64,000 nucleotides of DNA. Origin: Glossina fuscipes (lineage: Eukaryota > Arthropoda > Insecta > Diptera > Glossinidae). Shown here piece after piece: positions 1 through 13,095 of the stretch (the first letter of the stretch is position 1; each line of letters begins with the position of its first letter). Under the pieces are notes generated by a model. That model made no database searches and was not told where the DNA came from. It saw only the letters and a list, made by a program, of their open reading frames with translations. The stretch spans positions 28,134,002 through 28,198,001 of the forward strand of contig NW_023998415.1 in assembly GCF_014805625.2 (NCBI RefSeq), in the 5' to 3' direction. Both the position numbers and the translations under genes were made by a program.

Positions 1-60
1 TGAATTCTTCATTTTATGATTCCATAGTAATATCACTTAAGGTTTCCAGTGAAATTGGAC

Positions 61-66
<6 letters not shown>

Positions 67-100
<34 letters not shown>
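67..100. repeat. (TA)n microsatellite
   Basis: An alternating TA run with a single interruption. Confidence 0.95.
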
Positions 101-238
101 CATACGCGACAGTACACATGTACGCACCAATCACGAATATATATGCGATAGACGTTAGGGGTTCCTGTATGGAATTCTTTTTATTCATTTTATCTGTTTT
201 ATAGTTTCTAGACATAAATATTTTTACGATCTTTATGT

Positions 239-278
239 ATATTTATTTATTTATTTATTCGTTTTTTTTTTTTTTTTT
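239..278. repeat. (ATTT)n followed by poly-T
   Basis: Five or so ATTT units lead into a run of 17 T. Confidence 0.9.
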
Positions 279-651
279 CTTACATTTTCATTACAATGAT
301 ATAAATGTAGTAAAATAGCAGAAAATATAAATGTTTAAGAATCAAAATTACAAAGAGCAGTAGCGAGCGACATTACACAACTGGTGCACAGCTACTTTAC
401 ATATCATTCATTTAAAGCTCACGGTTTGCGTACAAGTATGTACGATATGTATATTCATTCTCATTCCATTTGTCTACGAGTACGTTACTGTCATATGCAG
501 TGATTTTACAGTCATTTCCTGATGATTTTTTATGACATTTTGTATGGTATAAAGTGCTGATAGCCCAGAAATTTTATACTTGAAATAAACCATAAAACTA
601 TTTAGAATCATCTTGATATTACAATATATATACAAAATTTATATACAATTT

Positions 652-707
652 GTATATATATGTGTGTGTGTGTGTGTATACATATATATATATATATATA
701 TATATAT
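652..707. repeat. compound (TG)n/(TA)n microsatellite
   Basis: An alternating TG run of about 18 bp is followed by an alternating TA run of about 25 bp. Translating it produces the Val-Cys and Tyr-Ile rich false ORF that covers 613-831. Confidence 0.95.
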
Positions 708-1699
708 GATAAACTTTATCTATTCTGCTTTTGTGCTTTTGTGTGCGTGCATATGTAATAAAAATTTATGCAAAATTACATATAAAAAAAAAAAAAAAAA
801 AGAGTTGCTCATACCAACAACAACAACATAATAGTCGCAACCGTGTAAAAAGAAAAGTCTGTAACATGTAATATTTGCATATTGTTTATCAATCAGATAT
901 AATAAAAATTTCGATTTTTTTCCTTCCCTTTTATTGCTACGCAACAATAATAAATATCAATAGTAAAATATAAATTTTAATAAATTAAATTTGCAGTAAA
1001 CGATTTGAATTTGAAATAAAAAAAAAAAAAAAAAAAAAAAAAAAATGATATCAAGTTTAGATTGAATTTCGGATATCCGTTATCACATCCCATTAATAGT
1101 CAGCTAAATGGTCAATGGCAATTTGGATAAACTTTTGAAAACGTTGCAAGCCATCTTAAGATTTAAATAATTAATGGAAATATTTCCCAATTGTTTAGAG
1201 CTATACGCACGTCTTTGCAAATAAATAAAAGTGAAATTTTCAAATTTTATTTTATCTTCGAAATAATAAATTCGATGGCAATACGAAGACGTCACGATAT
1301 GTATGACTACCAGAGATGAGACATGGAGGTTAATGAATAAATTAAGACCCGCAAAAAACGAAGCGAAAGAGTAACAGCTTAAAAATCAAGATTGTGCTGA
1401 CACACTTCTCTTCGAGGCGGTGAAGGCTTTTATTGTTGAGTTGTTATGCTTTATGAATTCCCTTCCGTTAGGCCAAACTTCATTCGAAACCCATGAATCT
1501 TTCATCACTACAGTGTATACATTTCTACTCACGCGTAGGATTCGCAATTCAATTTCAATCAGTCAATTTAACTGATTGTGTTTTACATTCATTCAATAAT
1601 AAAATTTGACACAGAAAGTTATTGTTTTAAATTATATTTTCATAAAATTTTTCGATTCTCTGTTCGAGGTGAAAATTAATTAAAAACACGACAGTCATG

Positions 1700-1860
1700 T
1701 AGGGCGCATCATTAAATACCCTACGCCACCCTACACTTATTCAAATAAAGGCTTATCTAAACAAGGCGTTACATGGGCAGTGGTCGAAAAAATGGTTGAA
1801 TGCAAACAAAAAAAAAAAACACAAGACGGACAGACGGAAAGTTGGATAGACACGCTCAGG
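1700..1860 (-). repeat. dispersed repeat family, copy B (3' part)
   Basis: Read on the minus strand this copy has, in order, a CTGTCCGTC-type motif, then the element CCACTGCCCATGTAACGCC (plus-strand complement at 1765-1783), then a TAGGGTATTTAA ending. The copy at 22.85-23.09 kb has the same three blocks in the same order and matches 18 of 19 bases in the middle element. A poly-A run at about 1807-1820 interrupts it. Family class is unknown to me and no coding capacity is visible. Confidence 0.6.
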
Positions 1861-2217
1861 GGAGAGATGCTTCTGACTCGAGCAGTATAATAACAAGTGG
1901 TTGCATCTTCAGCTCATCTGAGTAATACAATTGTCCGCAAAAATTTAGTTTACGCTTTACACACAAGTGGTGTAGGTTACAGTTATGAATTTATAACTGT
2001 GCAGCGAAGGAAAAACTGTTAGTCTTCATAGCCCTAACTTGATGTTTTTAAAAGTCTGAGAAAGCATTTTTATGTTCTTCCAGTTTTGCAGTTTTACTTT
2101 CTAAAAACTCGCACATTTACACATCTTTATATTTTATGCCCCGCACTACTTCGGATGTGCTACAGTTTGTTCGGATGTGCATGTAACATTCGCCGAAATT
2201 TGCAATTTACTGACCTT

Positions 2218-2500
2218 CTATTATTCCGATCGATTCATAAAGAGACTCTGATTTAAGCTTGTCTATTCATCTATGCGTCAGTCCGTCCGTCTGTCTTGGC
2301 GTTAAAGCTAGAGCTTGAAATTGTTGAGATGTTTCAATAAAATTTGATGCGTGGCCCAACGCGATGATGTTTTGGCCCAATGATAAACCCTATCGAAAAT
2401 GACTTGAATCGGATCACTTTCTCGATGACTTCCCGTACAGCATTTTATTATGAAAAGTCGTTGTATGAATAACTACTACTACATAACTTTTTGGCTAACA
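2218..2500 (+). repeat. dispersed repeat family, copy A
   Basis: This copy starts near CGATTCATAAAG, carries GTCCGTCCGTCTGTC at about 2280-2296, then an AATAAAATTTGATG block, then CCCTATCGAAAATGACTTG, and ends near TTGTATGAATAACTAC. These blocks occur in the same order in the copies at 22.85, 52.0 (minus) and 58.8 kb. No ORF is present. It is probably a non-autonomous element or a fragment of a larger one; the class is not identified. Confidence 0.65.
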
Positions 2501-2933
2501 TCTTAACATCTTAACATTTATGTACAGATTTTAGATGAACTTGCATATATTTAACAATTCATCTGAATTCTGTAATTGCAGTAAGTCCCTTCTTAAAGAA
2601 ATTGAATTGATATTAAATAACTTATGATTTTTCTCAAAACAGATTTGGAGGAAATGTGTATGAAACACAAAAAAGCGATATGTTGTCTTGTTACTGCCAA
2701 ACCTTACCGTATATATTTATTTATAGATGGCAATTAAACTAAAAATTAAAGGAAAGGATAAACTTATTTTTTATGTATAATAGATTCCCTTCCGATTCGA
2801 TCATCGATATCCATCGATTACATCTTGTTGTTGGATACAGAAAAGTTTTCCATCATAACGCAAACATTTCTATCGGAATCGGCTTGTAACTTAACTAATT
2901 TCATTAACAGTTTTACATACATTGATGATTTTA

Positions 2934-2934
<1 letters not shown>

Positions 2935-2965
<31 letters not shown>
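2935..2965. repeat. poly-A run (31 bases)
   Basis: One of the longest homopolymers in the window. It could be an old retroposon tail, but I see no recognisable body upstream. Confidence 0.95.
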
Positions 2966-2971
<6 letters not shown>

Positions 2972-5216
2972 TTTTTACATTATCCGACGCGCAATTTCAA
3001 CACATCAACCGCGTGTTTTGTATTGTCTGCCTTCAAAAAGTACAAAATAAGCTGATGGATCATCTCCCAGTTTGATATGATCAAATGAGTTTTAAATACA
3101 TTTTTCCTTCCTTGACATACATATATATCTAAATAGTTCACTGTAATGATGCAATCGACTGTTTAATAAATCGTTTCCAAAAATTTTACAATACAAAAAT
3201 ATAAAAAAAATAAAAAAATAAAAAAAAATGACAATAAAAGCATAATTAAAACAGCATTTCTTTTTTAAATCGCTGTTTGGTGTGCTTCTCTCTCTTTGTT
3301 CTTCTTATTTTTAACGCACTCATAAACTCGTCATTTATTTATTTCAAATGAATTATTTTCTAGTATTTTTGTTCTTGCTTTTCGTTTTATATATATTAAG
3401 CACGTCACTCAGTATGTGAAATTTCCAGACAGTAGGCAAGAAAAGCAATAATAAAAAAAAAAAAAACCAAATACATAATGACAGTACGACTGACTGAAGG
3501 CAAACATATTTTAATACCTACGGTACATATTATTATTATATTTTCAAGACGAAACAATTATCGAACATGATATGATGACTCTTATATGATGGAACTGATC
3601 CCCGTTGATATGCGTAAGCGGCTGCATGTCAGCAACTGTGCACACATCGAACCGAAATGAGTGAAAATGAAGAGGGACTTTCATGATTGTGATGATGTAA
3701 ATTTCATTGGACTCATGGCTACTCTCCTAATGGCTTGACTTATTATTGGAGCCCAAGGTACGATTGTCAAATATTATTAGCGGGGTAGTGAAGAGGTGTT
3801 TCAGGCTCTTCAGTTTAGATGCCTGCAATAGAAAATCATTCTGAATATGAAAAGAAACCTTTCGGGACAATTCTGAGCAATCTAATATATAGTTTGCCTT
3901 AACGCTTAAAAATATGAAAAAGAGTTAAGTAGAAGAAAGTGAAATTACTGAATGGAAGCGATAGCTTAGATTGCTACCATGTGCCCGCCTCGAAAACATA
4001 ATGACAATATTAATTGTTATTTTTTCGTTTTTTGTTCTTCTTTTTATTTTTTTCTCTTTATCCGATCGTCAATACGTGCTATATATGATGGCCGACGATT
4101 TTCGGTTCCCATCCTTCACGAATTCGGTTGTCGTGTAGAATCAATGTGCACAGATTTAATGCAAGTTTTATTTAATTTAATGCAAAGAAATTGGGCATAT
4201 GTCATAAAATGTACATAATACACATCGCAAGTGTAAAACTATGACTCACCGTTTGGCAGTGTCCGTCCTTCTACTTGTTAATTTGTTGTTAAATTGCCGA
4301 GACCATTAAATATGCAAACATTTAGATAGAAAGCTGTATGAAACGCGTCAGAGACACAATTATATTAAGGTCACAGAAAGAGAGAGAGACTCAAGATCGA
4401 GATTTGAAATAATTATTAAATTAAAACCATTTCTCTTAGGTTAAATTAAGTTTTTGCCATTACTTTTAGTTCAACTCAATTGCTATTCAGCTTAATGTTT
4501 AACTAAATATTTTTGTTAATGGCTTTTTTCAAGAATAAATACAACGGTCACTGTACTTTTCACTGATATTCGGAAGAGAAATACAAAATTTTTTGCTGAA
4601 TGAAACGTACTGTTGTGTTTATAAAGCTGAAAGGGTAAGCAAATGATAGTTTTTTTTTGTGCTTTAGGATGTAGTTAGATTTTTTAATAAAGCTTCTTTG
4701 TCATGCAAATTCGCTCACTTGTTGCTTTTATAGTTAAAAAAAAAAATAATAATAATAATAATTCATTTATCCCTCCTTTCTTTCGTAGGTTTACTTAACT
4801 TATTAAAAATCACACTGCTGGGCCATTCCTAACGCAAGTAAAGAAAATTAAAAAAAATGTCGATATGTTTATTAAAATATTCGCAGAGATATTTCGAGCA
4901 AATATTATCTAAAAAGCGTGATCAAATAATTTTAGTTGCAACCTCCACGATATTTGATATCATAATTCCACAATTCAAACCATGCAAAAAAATATTTATC
5001 ACTTGGATCATTATCATAACTGGTTCAGTTTTTTACCCCTCCGGTCATCTGAGTTACATCATGTAACGCTCCTAGCGTTTTCAAAGCTTTTCATTCGGCA
5101 TCTGAGCCATTTATGGTCAGTGCAGAAGCCATCTAACTTATATGCTAATCACAAGATTTTCGTATTCGGTATCTGATATATATAAAAAAAAAACAAGGAT
5201 TTGCATTCTGGAAACA

Positions 5217-5221
<5 letters not shown>

Positions 5222-5249
<28 letters not shown>
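5222..5249. repeat. (AT)n microsatellite
   Basis: Uninterrupted alternating AT. Confidence 0.95.
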
Positions 5250-5255
<6 letters not shown>

Positions 5256-6611
5256 TTCAATGAAATCGGAATTTGAAATGATTCCCAAGTGACCAGAGCA
5301 GATTTTATCAAGACTACAAACCTAAAGATACTTGTTGTTCTTGAGCAAAGTATGCTTCTTACAGTGTGTCAGATTTTATGCGATCTGCTCAAAGCCTATC
5401 TACACACCAGTACACCTATATTTGTACTTTAGATGAAAAGAAGAGAAAACAAAGTGAGTACACGTGGACACACTTCAAACGCTATTTAAAACCCGTAAAG
5501 TACATCGTTTTAATTATAAAACTTGTCAATCGGTTAATTGAACCGATTAGAGTTTTGCATCGAACTTTTACATAAGTTTGTGAAATGTTAAAAAAAAATT
5601 TCATTTTTCCTTCAATATTTGTTCTAAAGAATACGAATTGTTTTTGATAGTATTGTGAAGTTTTGCTTATTTTTTTACAAATCTATGTGTTCTGACACAT
5701 TAAAATTCATATCGTAGTATCGATAAATATTGTTTATACTTTCGGTTACCTTAAAAGCTAATTTTATAGTTTTTTTTTTTCTCTTCCATAATCGAAGTTA
5801 TATGGCACAGATCTGATGATAGAAATTGAAAAATTATTTGAAAAGTTTCGATTGAGGTATATAACGCCATATATTGCTGCTTTTGCTATTCATTTATTTA
5901 TTACATTAAAATCATGAAAAATAGTCCCTAAGTAAGACAACGAGCATTAAAGCGGAATGTAGTAGTAGAGGTGCAGTGTGGGAGTGTTACACAAAGAAAG
6001 CATGTATACGCCCTTTACATCAATATGCTTCGATTATTATGGCTTTCCAGTAGTAGGGCTTTTCAAAATTTAATTCCTATTGAAATTGAATAGTGAAACA
6101 CAATTTTGTATATTCATGTGCCAGTGTAGAGTATTAAATAGTCGAAGAATCCCATCGATACCATGTTTCCTATTTTAAACAGGTTTTCAAAAATTAAGCA
6201 AACGAGAGACAAAGCACAATAATTCTAAAACTAAAACAACAATTCGCACATTAAGGTGCTTTAAGAAAGAACTATTGTAGAGACTTTCAAAGAACTGCAT
6301 GCACATTTATATAACAACGTTATTATAGCAAATTATACATATGAATAAGAGAGGGAGAAAAAAAAAGAAAAAAGCAACCTCTATAATAGGGTTTCTGCAG
6401 AAGATCCATCCGGAACAAACAGAACCGGTTCCATGCGTAACCTATTCGCGTTTGGATTATACATATTACAAGACTATTATTATCGAATTTGCCCATATAT
6501 GTACCTTAACATCGTATTGCAGCCAAAAGTTTTAAAAGCAACATTAGTTGCTCGTTATTCGTCGATAATACCAGCGAAACATTTTTAATTCAACTCAATA
6601 AACTTGTATGT

Positions 6612-6812
6612 CTAATAGCCGAGTAGAGAAGTCGGTGAAGGGTAGTATTCGCAGATTGAAATTTCATTACGACAGAGAACGCCGTGGCGAGCTTAGTTGA
6701 CAAAGTCATAACACTCACCTATTGGGCGCACATCCACTAGCTTGCAATCGAATCCCTGTCTCCTTCTCGTTCTTCATTCATTTTCTAACCTTCACATCGG
6801 AGTGATTCGGCC
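6612..6812 (+). mobile_element. SINE-like tRNA-related repeat, copy 1
   Basis: The left end carries TAGCCGAGTAG, a perfect match to the Pol III A-box consensus TRGYNNARNNG, followed by AGAAGTCGGTG. The right part (about 6711-6810) reads ACTCACCTATTGGGCGCACA and continues pyrimidine-rich to CGGAGTGATTCGG. The copy at 22.39-22.60 kb has the same order of blocks (CTTACCGATTGGGCACATAT and a similar pyrimidine-rich end), and the 30.71 kb copy shares the left end. The B box is degenerate. A tRNA-derived SINE is the best reading, but the tRNA origin is inferred from the A box and from the repetition, not from a foldable tRNA. Confidence 0.5.
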
Positions 6813-7367
6813 TATTAATATGTGCATATATATTGGTTTCGAATTCGTAAACTAATTTGATAATATTTGAGGCTTTTGCTAGAAAACCCAAATTCCAAAA
6901 ATTGGGAAGAAGCTAAACAAATAAAATTCAGTTATAGTACAAATCGTTAAAATGAGTTTTCTAATGAACAGATAGACAGACTATCATTTCGAGGACCAAA
7001 GTTACTCGATTGATCTTTTAATAGTCGCATGTAATAGAACATCCGATATTTCCTATAATTGTTGGCGATGTGAAAAAACGAACAAAAAAATTAATTAATT
7101 AAGGAAAAGAAAACTGATTTCATAATATTTGTAGTATAACTAGAATCCTAAGAACTTGTACTCTATTTGTCTATCTACCCGCAACGTTACTCAGTTGAAT
7201 ACCCATTCTTCTTACGGGATACGATCTCAATCGGCAAATCTAAGTATGTGTAATCAAACTTCTAAACGTCAAATTCGTAATAAATTAAACAATAAACAAA
7301 AAAACGTGTTCAACCGACCGGGAAAAAAGCTTACAAATATAAAATATAATATACGTACATACGCACG

Positions 7368-7372
<5 letters not shown>

Positions 7373-7419
<47 letters not shown>
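7373..7419. repeat. (AT)n microsatellite
   Basis: About 46 bp of alternating AT, one of the longest pure AT arrays here. Confidence 0.95.
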
Positions 7420-7425
<6 letters not shown>

Positions 7426-8014
7426 AGTAGTAAGTAATCTTCGAAAAGATTATAGTAGATTTAATGTGCAAACATAGTAAACGAATCAAATAACAGAGTT
7501 TGCGACGAACTTGAGTCATCTCTCAGCCCGATTCCGTCCTATTTTCATTGTCAGAAAGTTTGCGAACATATTCGCGTTCAGTGTTTCAGTAATTAACGAG
7601 TTCATATTAGACAAACCGAAAACACAAAATATTAAGAAAAAAAAAAAAAAAAGGAACATTTCTATGGTATTTCTTATAAAATTTTTGCGTTTTGTTGTTT
7701 TTTCAGAATTCGTGGGAGCGAGATGTAAACACACAAGTGGGAAATCGTATTCAACGAAAATGCAGATACTTGATAAGTTGTACAAATAGAATAACAAAGC
7801 AGGCATATAATCTACTTGTAAAGGTAAAGCATAAAATGAGGGCAACTCTCGCAGGTTGCGTAAAGACAAAGCAAGCAAACTTATAATGTATTGACTGGTA
7901 GTTGGTACGGAGGATGAGTCATCAACACGATCATTGAATGTCTGGTTGCGCTTGCTTGTCCGTTGCCTGATTGCATTTATAATTGGATATAAAAGAAAAA
8001 CATCAACAAGAACA

Positions 8015-8049
8015 ACTACTACTACTACTACTACTACTACTATTACTAC
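8015..8049. repeat. (ACT)n microsatellite
   Basis: About eleven ACT units, with one ATT variant unit near the end. Confidence 0.95.
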
Positions 8050-8531
8050 AGAAAGACCGATCGGCCGTTAAAAATTAGTAGATGGGTAGGCAGGTAGATA
8101 CGTAGGTACGTTGGTATGCATGTGTTAAGCTGTTCGTTTGTGTGTGGCACGGTGAATAGAAATGTGAAACATGTGAATAATTGTTAACAATGTGCCATCA
8201 AAGCATAATGAAGGGGACAAGCCGTGTAGACGGACAGACAAATAAATGAAAACGATATTAAGATAATACTTTTGTGTATACTGGTGTATAGCAGATCGTA
8301 ATGTTTTTGTAGATTTAAAATAAAACAAAAACACAAACACTTTCCGAAGGGTCGTCTGCTTTGTTTTAAGAAAAACACGAATTTATGAAAAAGTGTCTTT
8401 AAATCTGCTTGCGATGGCATTTAATTTACAGATCACCGATGGGAAGATAAGTTAGGTAAATATTGGAAAAGGAGGCTATTTGACGAGCAGGCAAACCGTT
8501 TACTCATTTATTTATATTTTTCTTATTTTAA

Positions 8532-8683
8532 TTTTTTTTTTTTTTTTTTTTTTTTTAATGCGTTTCTGTTTTTTTTTGTTTCTCTTTTTTGGTTTTCTTT
8601 TTTTTTTCTCTTTTTTTTTTTTTCTTATAATTTGGCATAATTGTCAATAAGCTGTTAAGTGATATAAAAGGGAATTATTATAG

Positions 8684-8728
<45 letters not shown>
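8532..8728. repeat. T-rich tract followed by (TA)n
   Basis: A run of about 25 T is followed by several T runs broken by single C or G bases up to about 8626, then (TA)n from 8689. Confidence 0.9.
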
Positions 8729-8731
<3 letters not shown>

Positions 8732-10138
8732 TATGCATTATGAGTGTAAGTTGTTATGCATATGCATGTAAGAAGAAAAGGCAAAGCTGGGGATCTCTGC
8801 TAGTAATATTTATGAAGGAATTCTTTACCGACAGCGTTTTTAATACTTGGTAAATTTTTTTTTTGCGTTGTTATGAACTGCAACCAGCTTGGACAGCATG
8901 CCAAATTTTGTAGACGTTATTGCATCGCTTTTTAAGCCACGTCTGCCTGACAATTGCGTTTATAAGCGAAGCCACTGAGTAGGCGAAAGTAGGCTTGCCA
9001 CTGAACTGGATTTTGCTATGAGAATATTTATCTTCGTCGATATGTTTTATGCCAACACGTGATGACCAATCCGATATCATCTAAAAAGTTACCGCGGTAC
9101 ATTATTTTTGGTTAATATTTTTGTGCAGAGCACGCACCCTGTAAAATGATCGTAATATGTCTCCATCGATATGGAATGAATAATTTCGCGTAATCATTTA
9201 ATATTCTCTTCATATCTGGCATCATTGTGCTCTGGGCTAGAAGCCTATGAACCAAATATGCCAATTTAAACTATATCGTAACGCGTCTTGTTGCTGATTT
9301 TTTAGAACGAATAGAGTGTGTAAAATGCCGCTACCGAATGTAACCTTTGATAAAAAAATTCGCCTAAGTTGTAAGCAGTATTTGAAGACATTAAAAAGTT
9401 CTCCAGTGCTGTAGCACTACAGAAAACGACTTCAAGGGTAATCAACACATCTTTCTTCGAAAAAAAAAAAAAAAAATCTCATGAATATATATACACTTGC
9501 TTTCAATTCTCTTACTAGCAAGTATTTAGACAGGTAAACTTAAATTAAAACGAAGCACAACACTGACGCATGTATTTATTTAAATCATAATAGACTATGA
9601 GAATAATATAATGATGATATGAAGAAATGCCAAAATACATTGCAGTTAGTGCGTTAATAATTAGCCTGAGTCTGTGATGTAAAAATAATTGCATTAAATT
9701 AAATTGTGGCTATCAGTTTCCCATTGCATATTGTGTTATTGAGAAAATTAGAGGGAAATTAAAATCTTCTTTTACATATATATATTATTTTGTCTATTAC
9801 ATCCTTTGAACCTTCTCGTACTCAGCTCGAGACTTGTTGTTATTACGATTTTGATAATACAAAACCGACCTTTGATTTGTGCTCTTTTCATATCCTTTGA
9901 CATAAAACGAACAACAGCAAGATTACCAAAAAACTGTAAATTGATTTAATAACCAAAAAACATTGAAATCTGTTAAAAGAATTTCAACAGCATTCACAGT
10001 GAATCAGCTTAATATTGTAATTATAACGCTTAACGAGGCGTTAACATATGTCGTCCATTCATGCAGTACAAACCGAAATCCTACGACTGAAGGTGTATTG
10101 CTTTCATTATGAATACACATGAATATGTCATAGAGCGA

Positions 10139-10143
<5 letters not shown>

Positions 10144-10177
<34 letters not shown>

Positions 10178-10180
10178 TAT
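10144..10180. repeat. (TA)n microsatellite
   Basis: An alternating TA array with one CA interruption. Confidence 0.95.
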
Positions 10181-10411
10181 GTATGTATGGATGCGTTTAT
10201 GTGCTTGTCATCTGTGTCAGGCTTTTCAATTTCAATGCCGCATTCAGACGTATGAAAATATAAAATGCTCTGAGACAAATTTGTCTGATGGTCATTCAAA
10301 TTGAACAAAAGTTGTCTCTGCACACCCGTGCAAATAAACGCACGCACATACATGACACTCTTCTCCCATTTCATTCTCGTAGAGAAAATCTATTATCCTT
10401 TTTGATAAATC

Positions 10412-10443
<32 letters not shown>

Positions 10444-12838
10444 GGTTATTTAAATAAAGCAACAACAACAAAAAGAAAAAAAACAACAACAGCATATATA
10501 TATATATGTTTGCGGTAAAGAATAATTGTCGTTTCGCTTGTAACATTCTGTCTTACGGACATAAAGCCTTTCATCAGCAGGGTAACATTTTACACAGTCG
10601 AGTCATTCTCATTAGTCAATTCGTTACGCCTTGGCTTTCTTTCTTAAAAAAAAAAAAAAAAAAAAAAAAATCGCCAACGTTTACCCTATCAATTTAGTCC
10701 TCCTTTACAACTGGATGTCAATTTAAAAAAAACAAAACCTTTATTAATTCTTTTCTTCATATTACGATAATAACACAATCAATCTTAAAGCATTGCCTTG
10801 GTTTGCCATATTATATGCGTTATCAGGTATTGAATGCGTTCACTAATTTTTATCGCAATCTTCCCACATACGCAATTATCTAATTTTCATTACTCGATTA
10901 TTGTCACTTATTGATATGATTGTTGCTGCTTATTACACACATAGAGCAGGAATGATCCTCCTGGCTAGTCTATTAATAGATAATATTTTACGCATTTTTC
11001 TTTAATTTTAACGAATACCTGTATCAAGTTGGACTTTGTCCTTGGAGAATTTTTGACTCGCATAATATGTAAAGACCGTAAATATATTCTACAAAATAGC
11101 CAAAGGCGCCACTATAGTACATATAGTAGTTTATTAGTATATTCAGCGTTTAAGTGTGTGTGTGATGAGTCCGGTCTACTGTCAAATGTTTCCTTTTTCG
11201 AAAAAAAAAACTTTTATTACTTCTTCTTATTAGAGCAGTTTAGTCCGAATCGTGCCTGCACAACTGCACTTTCCTTTACATAATTGCTAGCGTTAAACGG
11301 TTACAGCAAATTATAAGCGAATTCAAGATTCGATTAGAGCTGATGTTTTACGTTTCTTATATTCCCTACAATGAAACGTTTTTAATTTGTAAATGTGTTC
11401 AAAGTAAAAGTGTTTTTTTTTTTTTTTTTTTTGTTAAAAATAACAACAAAACAAAAAAAAAAAAAAAAGAAAAAAAAAGAAGCTTCGAGTTGTGGAAAAT
11501 GTCACAAATGCGCTTTTACGCTGTTAGCTTTTAACGACTGTAAGTGTGAGTGATTGTATGATTGTTTATTTATGTGTAGATATATATATATATATATAAA
11601 TATATTGTATATATGTAGCGATGTGCACATAATTTCATTTCATTTCATTTATTTTTTGTTGTAATCGTATGTAAGGTTTTTGTTGATATTTTTTATACAG
11701 TAATCGTATTAAATGCGCTTATTTAACGCTTAACTGAAACAACTAGAAAAACAGCAGACAGAGAAAGTAACGCAAACTTGGCAGAAATCATTAGAAATAA
11801 GCTTAAAATGCTAATGATGGCTAATTTTTGTATAGGTTTGACCGCGAGTATAATTGTATATATGTGCACGTACATGGCTGGGTGTCTATACGTTTTTATG
11901 GCAAATATGTATCATTATAAAATAATGTTTTTGTTTTTGTTTTTTGATTTTTTCTTTCTAATTTTATGCACATGTTGCAAAACATTTTCATGCGAATGAA
12001 AACAAAAACTTTATTTAAAATACTAATTTTAAATCATTTTATATATAAATAAAAAAAAATAAATAAAAAAAAATTGTAATACCCTAATTAATATATGTTA
12101 AGGACTCTAAACATCATAAACAAAAAAAAAAAAAAAAAAAAAAAACAAAAAACAAAATAATGTATAATTGTGTTTCTCCATTGTTTAACATCAAAGCTTA
12201 AATTATTGCAATTTTGCTCATCGTTGTCATATCAACGTTTCTGATTTTACTAGTGTCGCTATGATATATGCGGTCTCATACGGTTGCTTTTTTCATATTC
12301 GGTTTTATAAAACTGATAATAAAAGCGTTTTTTCTCCTTTCTTTTTTTTTTTTTTTTTGCTATGTCCATCCACAAATTGCAGTATCTGCCCCAACCGTGA
12401 GAAGTTTTGTTTTTCTTTTCTTTATATTTTAGTCATTTGTTACATGTCGAACTGTTGCTACAACAATCATTATTGTTGTCAAGCAGCTGCCATAAGTATA
12501 TAATAATTATAATACATTTTGACGCATTGAAAACACACACAAGTCTTAGTTATCTCATACTCCTCCGTATTGGATAGGCTTTGTGTGCGTACTGCTAACA
12601 ATAATAATAATAATAATAATAATTAAGTGTTGGTCACAATTTAAAAGAACAATAGAAATGGTTTTGGTCTTAAAACGTCATGCACACCGTAATATTGCAT
12701 ATTAGTTAAATTTAAGCGAAAAAATTAAAGAAATATACAAAGTAACAGCACAGATTTACTGCTTTACGCTTTTTGATAAAATTTAAAAAAGAAAATAAAA
12801 TTTATTTAAAGTGTACTTGTTATAAAGCTTAATCATCG

Positions 12839-12843
<5 letters not shown>

Positions 12844-12878
<35 letters not shown>
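12844..12878. repeat. (CA)n microsatellite
   Basis: Uninterrupted CA dinucleotides. The array directly abuts the end of the mariner remnant, so it sits where the transposase C-terminus and 3' end would continue. Confidence 0.95.
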
Positions 12879-12879
<1 letters not shown>

Positions 12880-12880
<1 letters not shown>

Positions 12881-13095
12881 CGTTATCTACGGTCTTTTGC
12901 CAATCGATGGATGCCCTCGTGGTAGAAACTTGCCGGTTTTGAGGGGAAATAGCCAACGACTCGTTTTCGCACAACTTCAACTTCTTTGAATCCTCTAACC
13001 TTCTAAATATGAGTGCGTTGATCTGAATAAGTGGTAATCGAAAGCGGCCAGATCAGGAGAATACATAGGATGCGTTAAAACTGCTCAGCCTAAGC
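12880..13095 (-). pseudogene. mariner transposase remnant, C-terminal part
   Basis: Read on the minus strand, one frame gives VLTHPMYSPDLAAFDYHLF (plus-strand 13011-13085). This is the hallmark block of mariner transposases around the third catalytic aspartate of the D,D34D triad (the YSPD aspartate is kept). Further downstream, in shifted frames, come FPSKPASFYHEGIHRLAK-like residues (12893-12960), which match the usual C-terminal block where an FY pair is followed by GI and L-P. Stop codons and at least one frameshift separate these blocks, and the sequence runs into a (CA)n array. Minus-strand sequence up to about 13.57 kb may be older transposase sequence but I could not align it convincingly. 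The element is dead; terminal inverted repeats were not seen. Confidence 0.8.

Larger units (their letters stand above)
1..1695. other. AT-rich non-coding stretch
   Basis: No gene is visible. The stretch holds (TA)n, (TTTA)n, a (TG)n/(TA)n compound repeat near 660-706, poly-A runs at 784-801 and 1018-1045, and otherwise unique AT-rich sequence. Its short open frames are made of repeat translation (runs of Tyr-Ile or Lys) and are not genes. Confidence 0.8.
2505..6605. other. AT-rich non-coding stretch
   Basis: No gene is supported. It contains a 31-base poly-A at 2935-2965, A-rich segments near 3200, 3450 and 4740, an (AAT)n run near 4747-4761 and (TA)n at 5222-5249. ORFs of 64-79 codons here show no recognisable motif and are of the length expected by chance. 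Confidence 0.75.
6815..12840. other. AT-rich non-coding stretch
   Basis: No gene is supported. The stretch is rich in simple repeats: (TA)n at 7373, 8689 and 10144; (ACT)n at 8015; T-rich tracts at 8532-8630, 10417-10443 and 11413-11432; poly-A at 10646-10670 and 12122-12145; (TTTCA)n at 11632-11650; (AAT)n at 12598-12623. An ORF of 69 codons on the minus strand at 8871-9080 has mixed composition but no motif I recognise. Confidence 0.75.

Noticed and set aside
8871..9080. 69-codon minus-strand ORF with mixed composition
   Set aside because: No motif recognised, and the length is common by chance.
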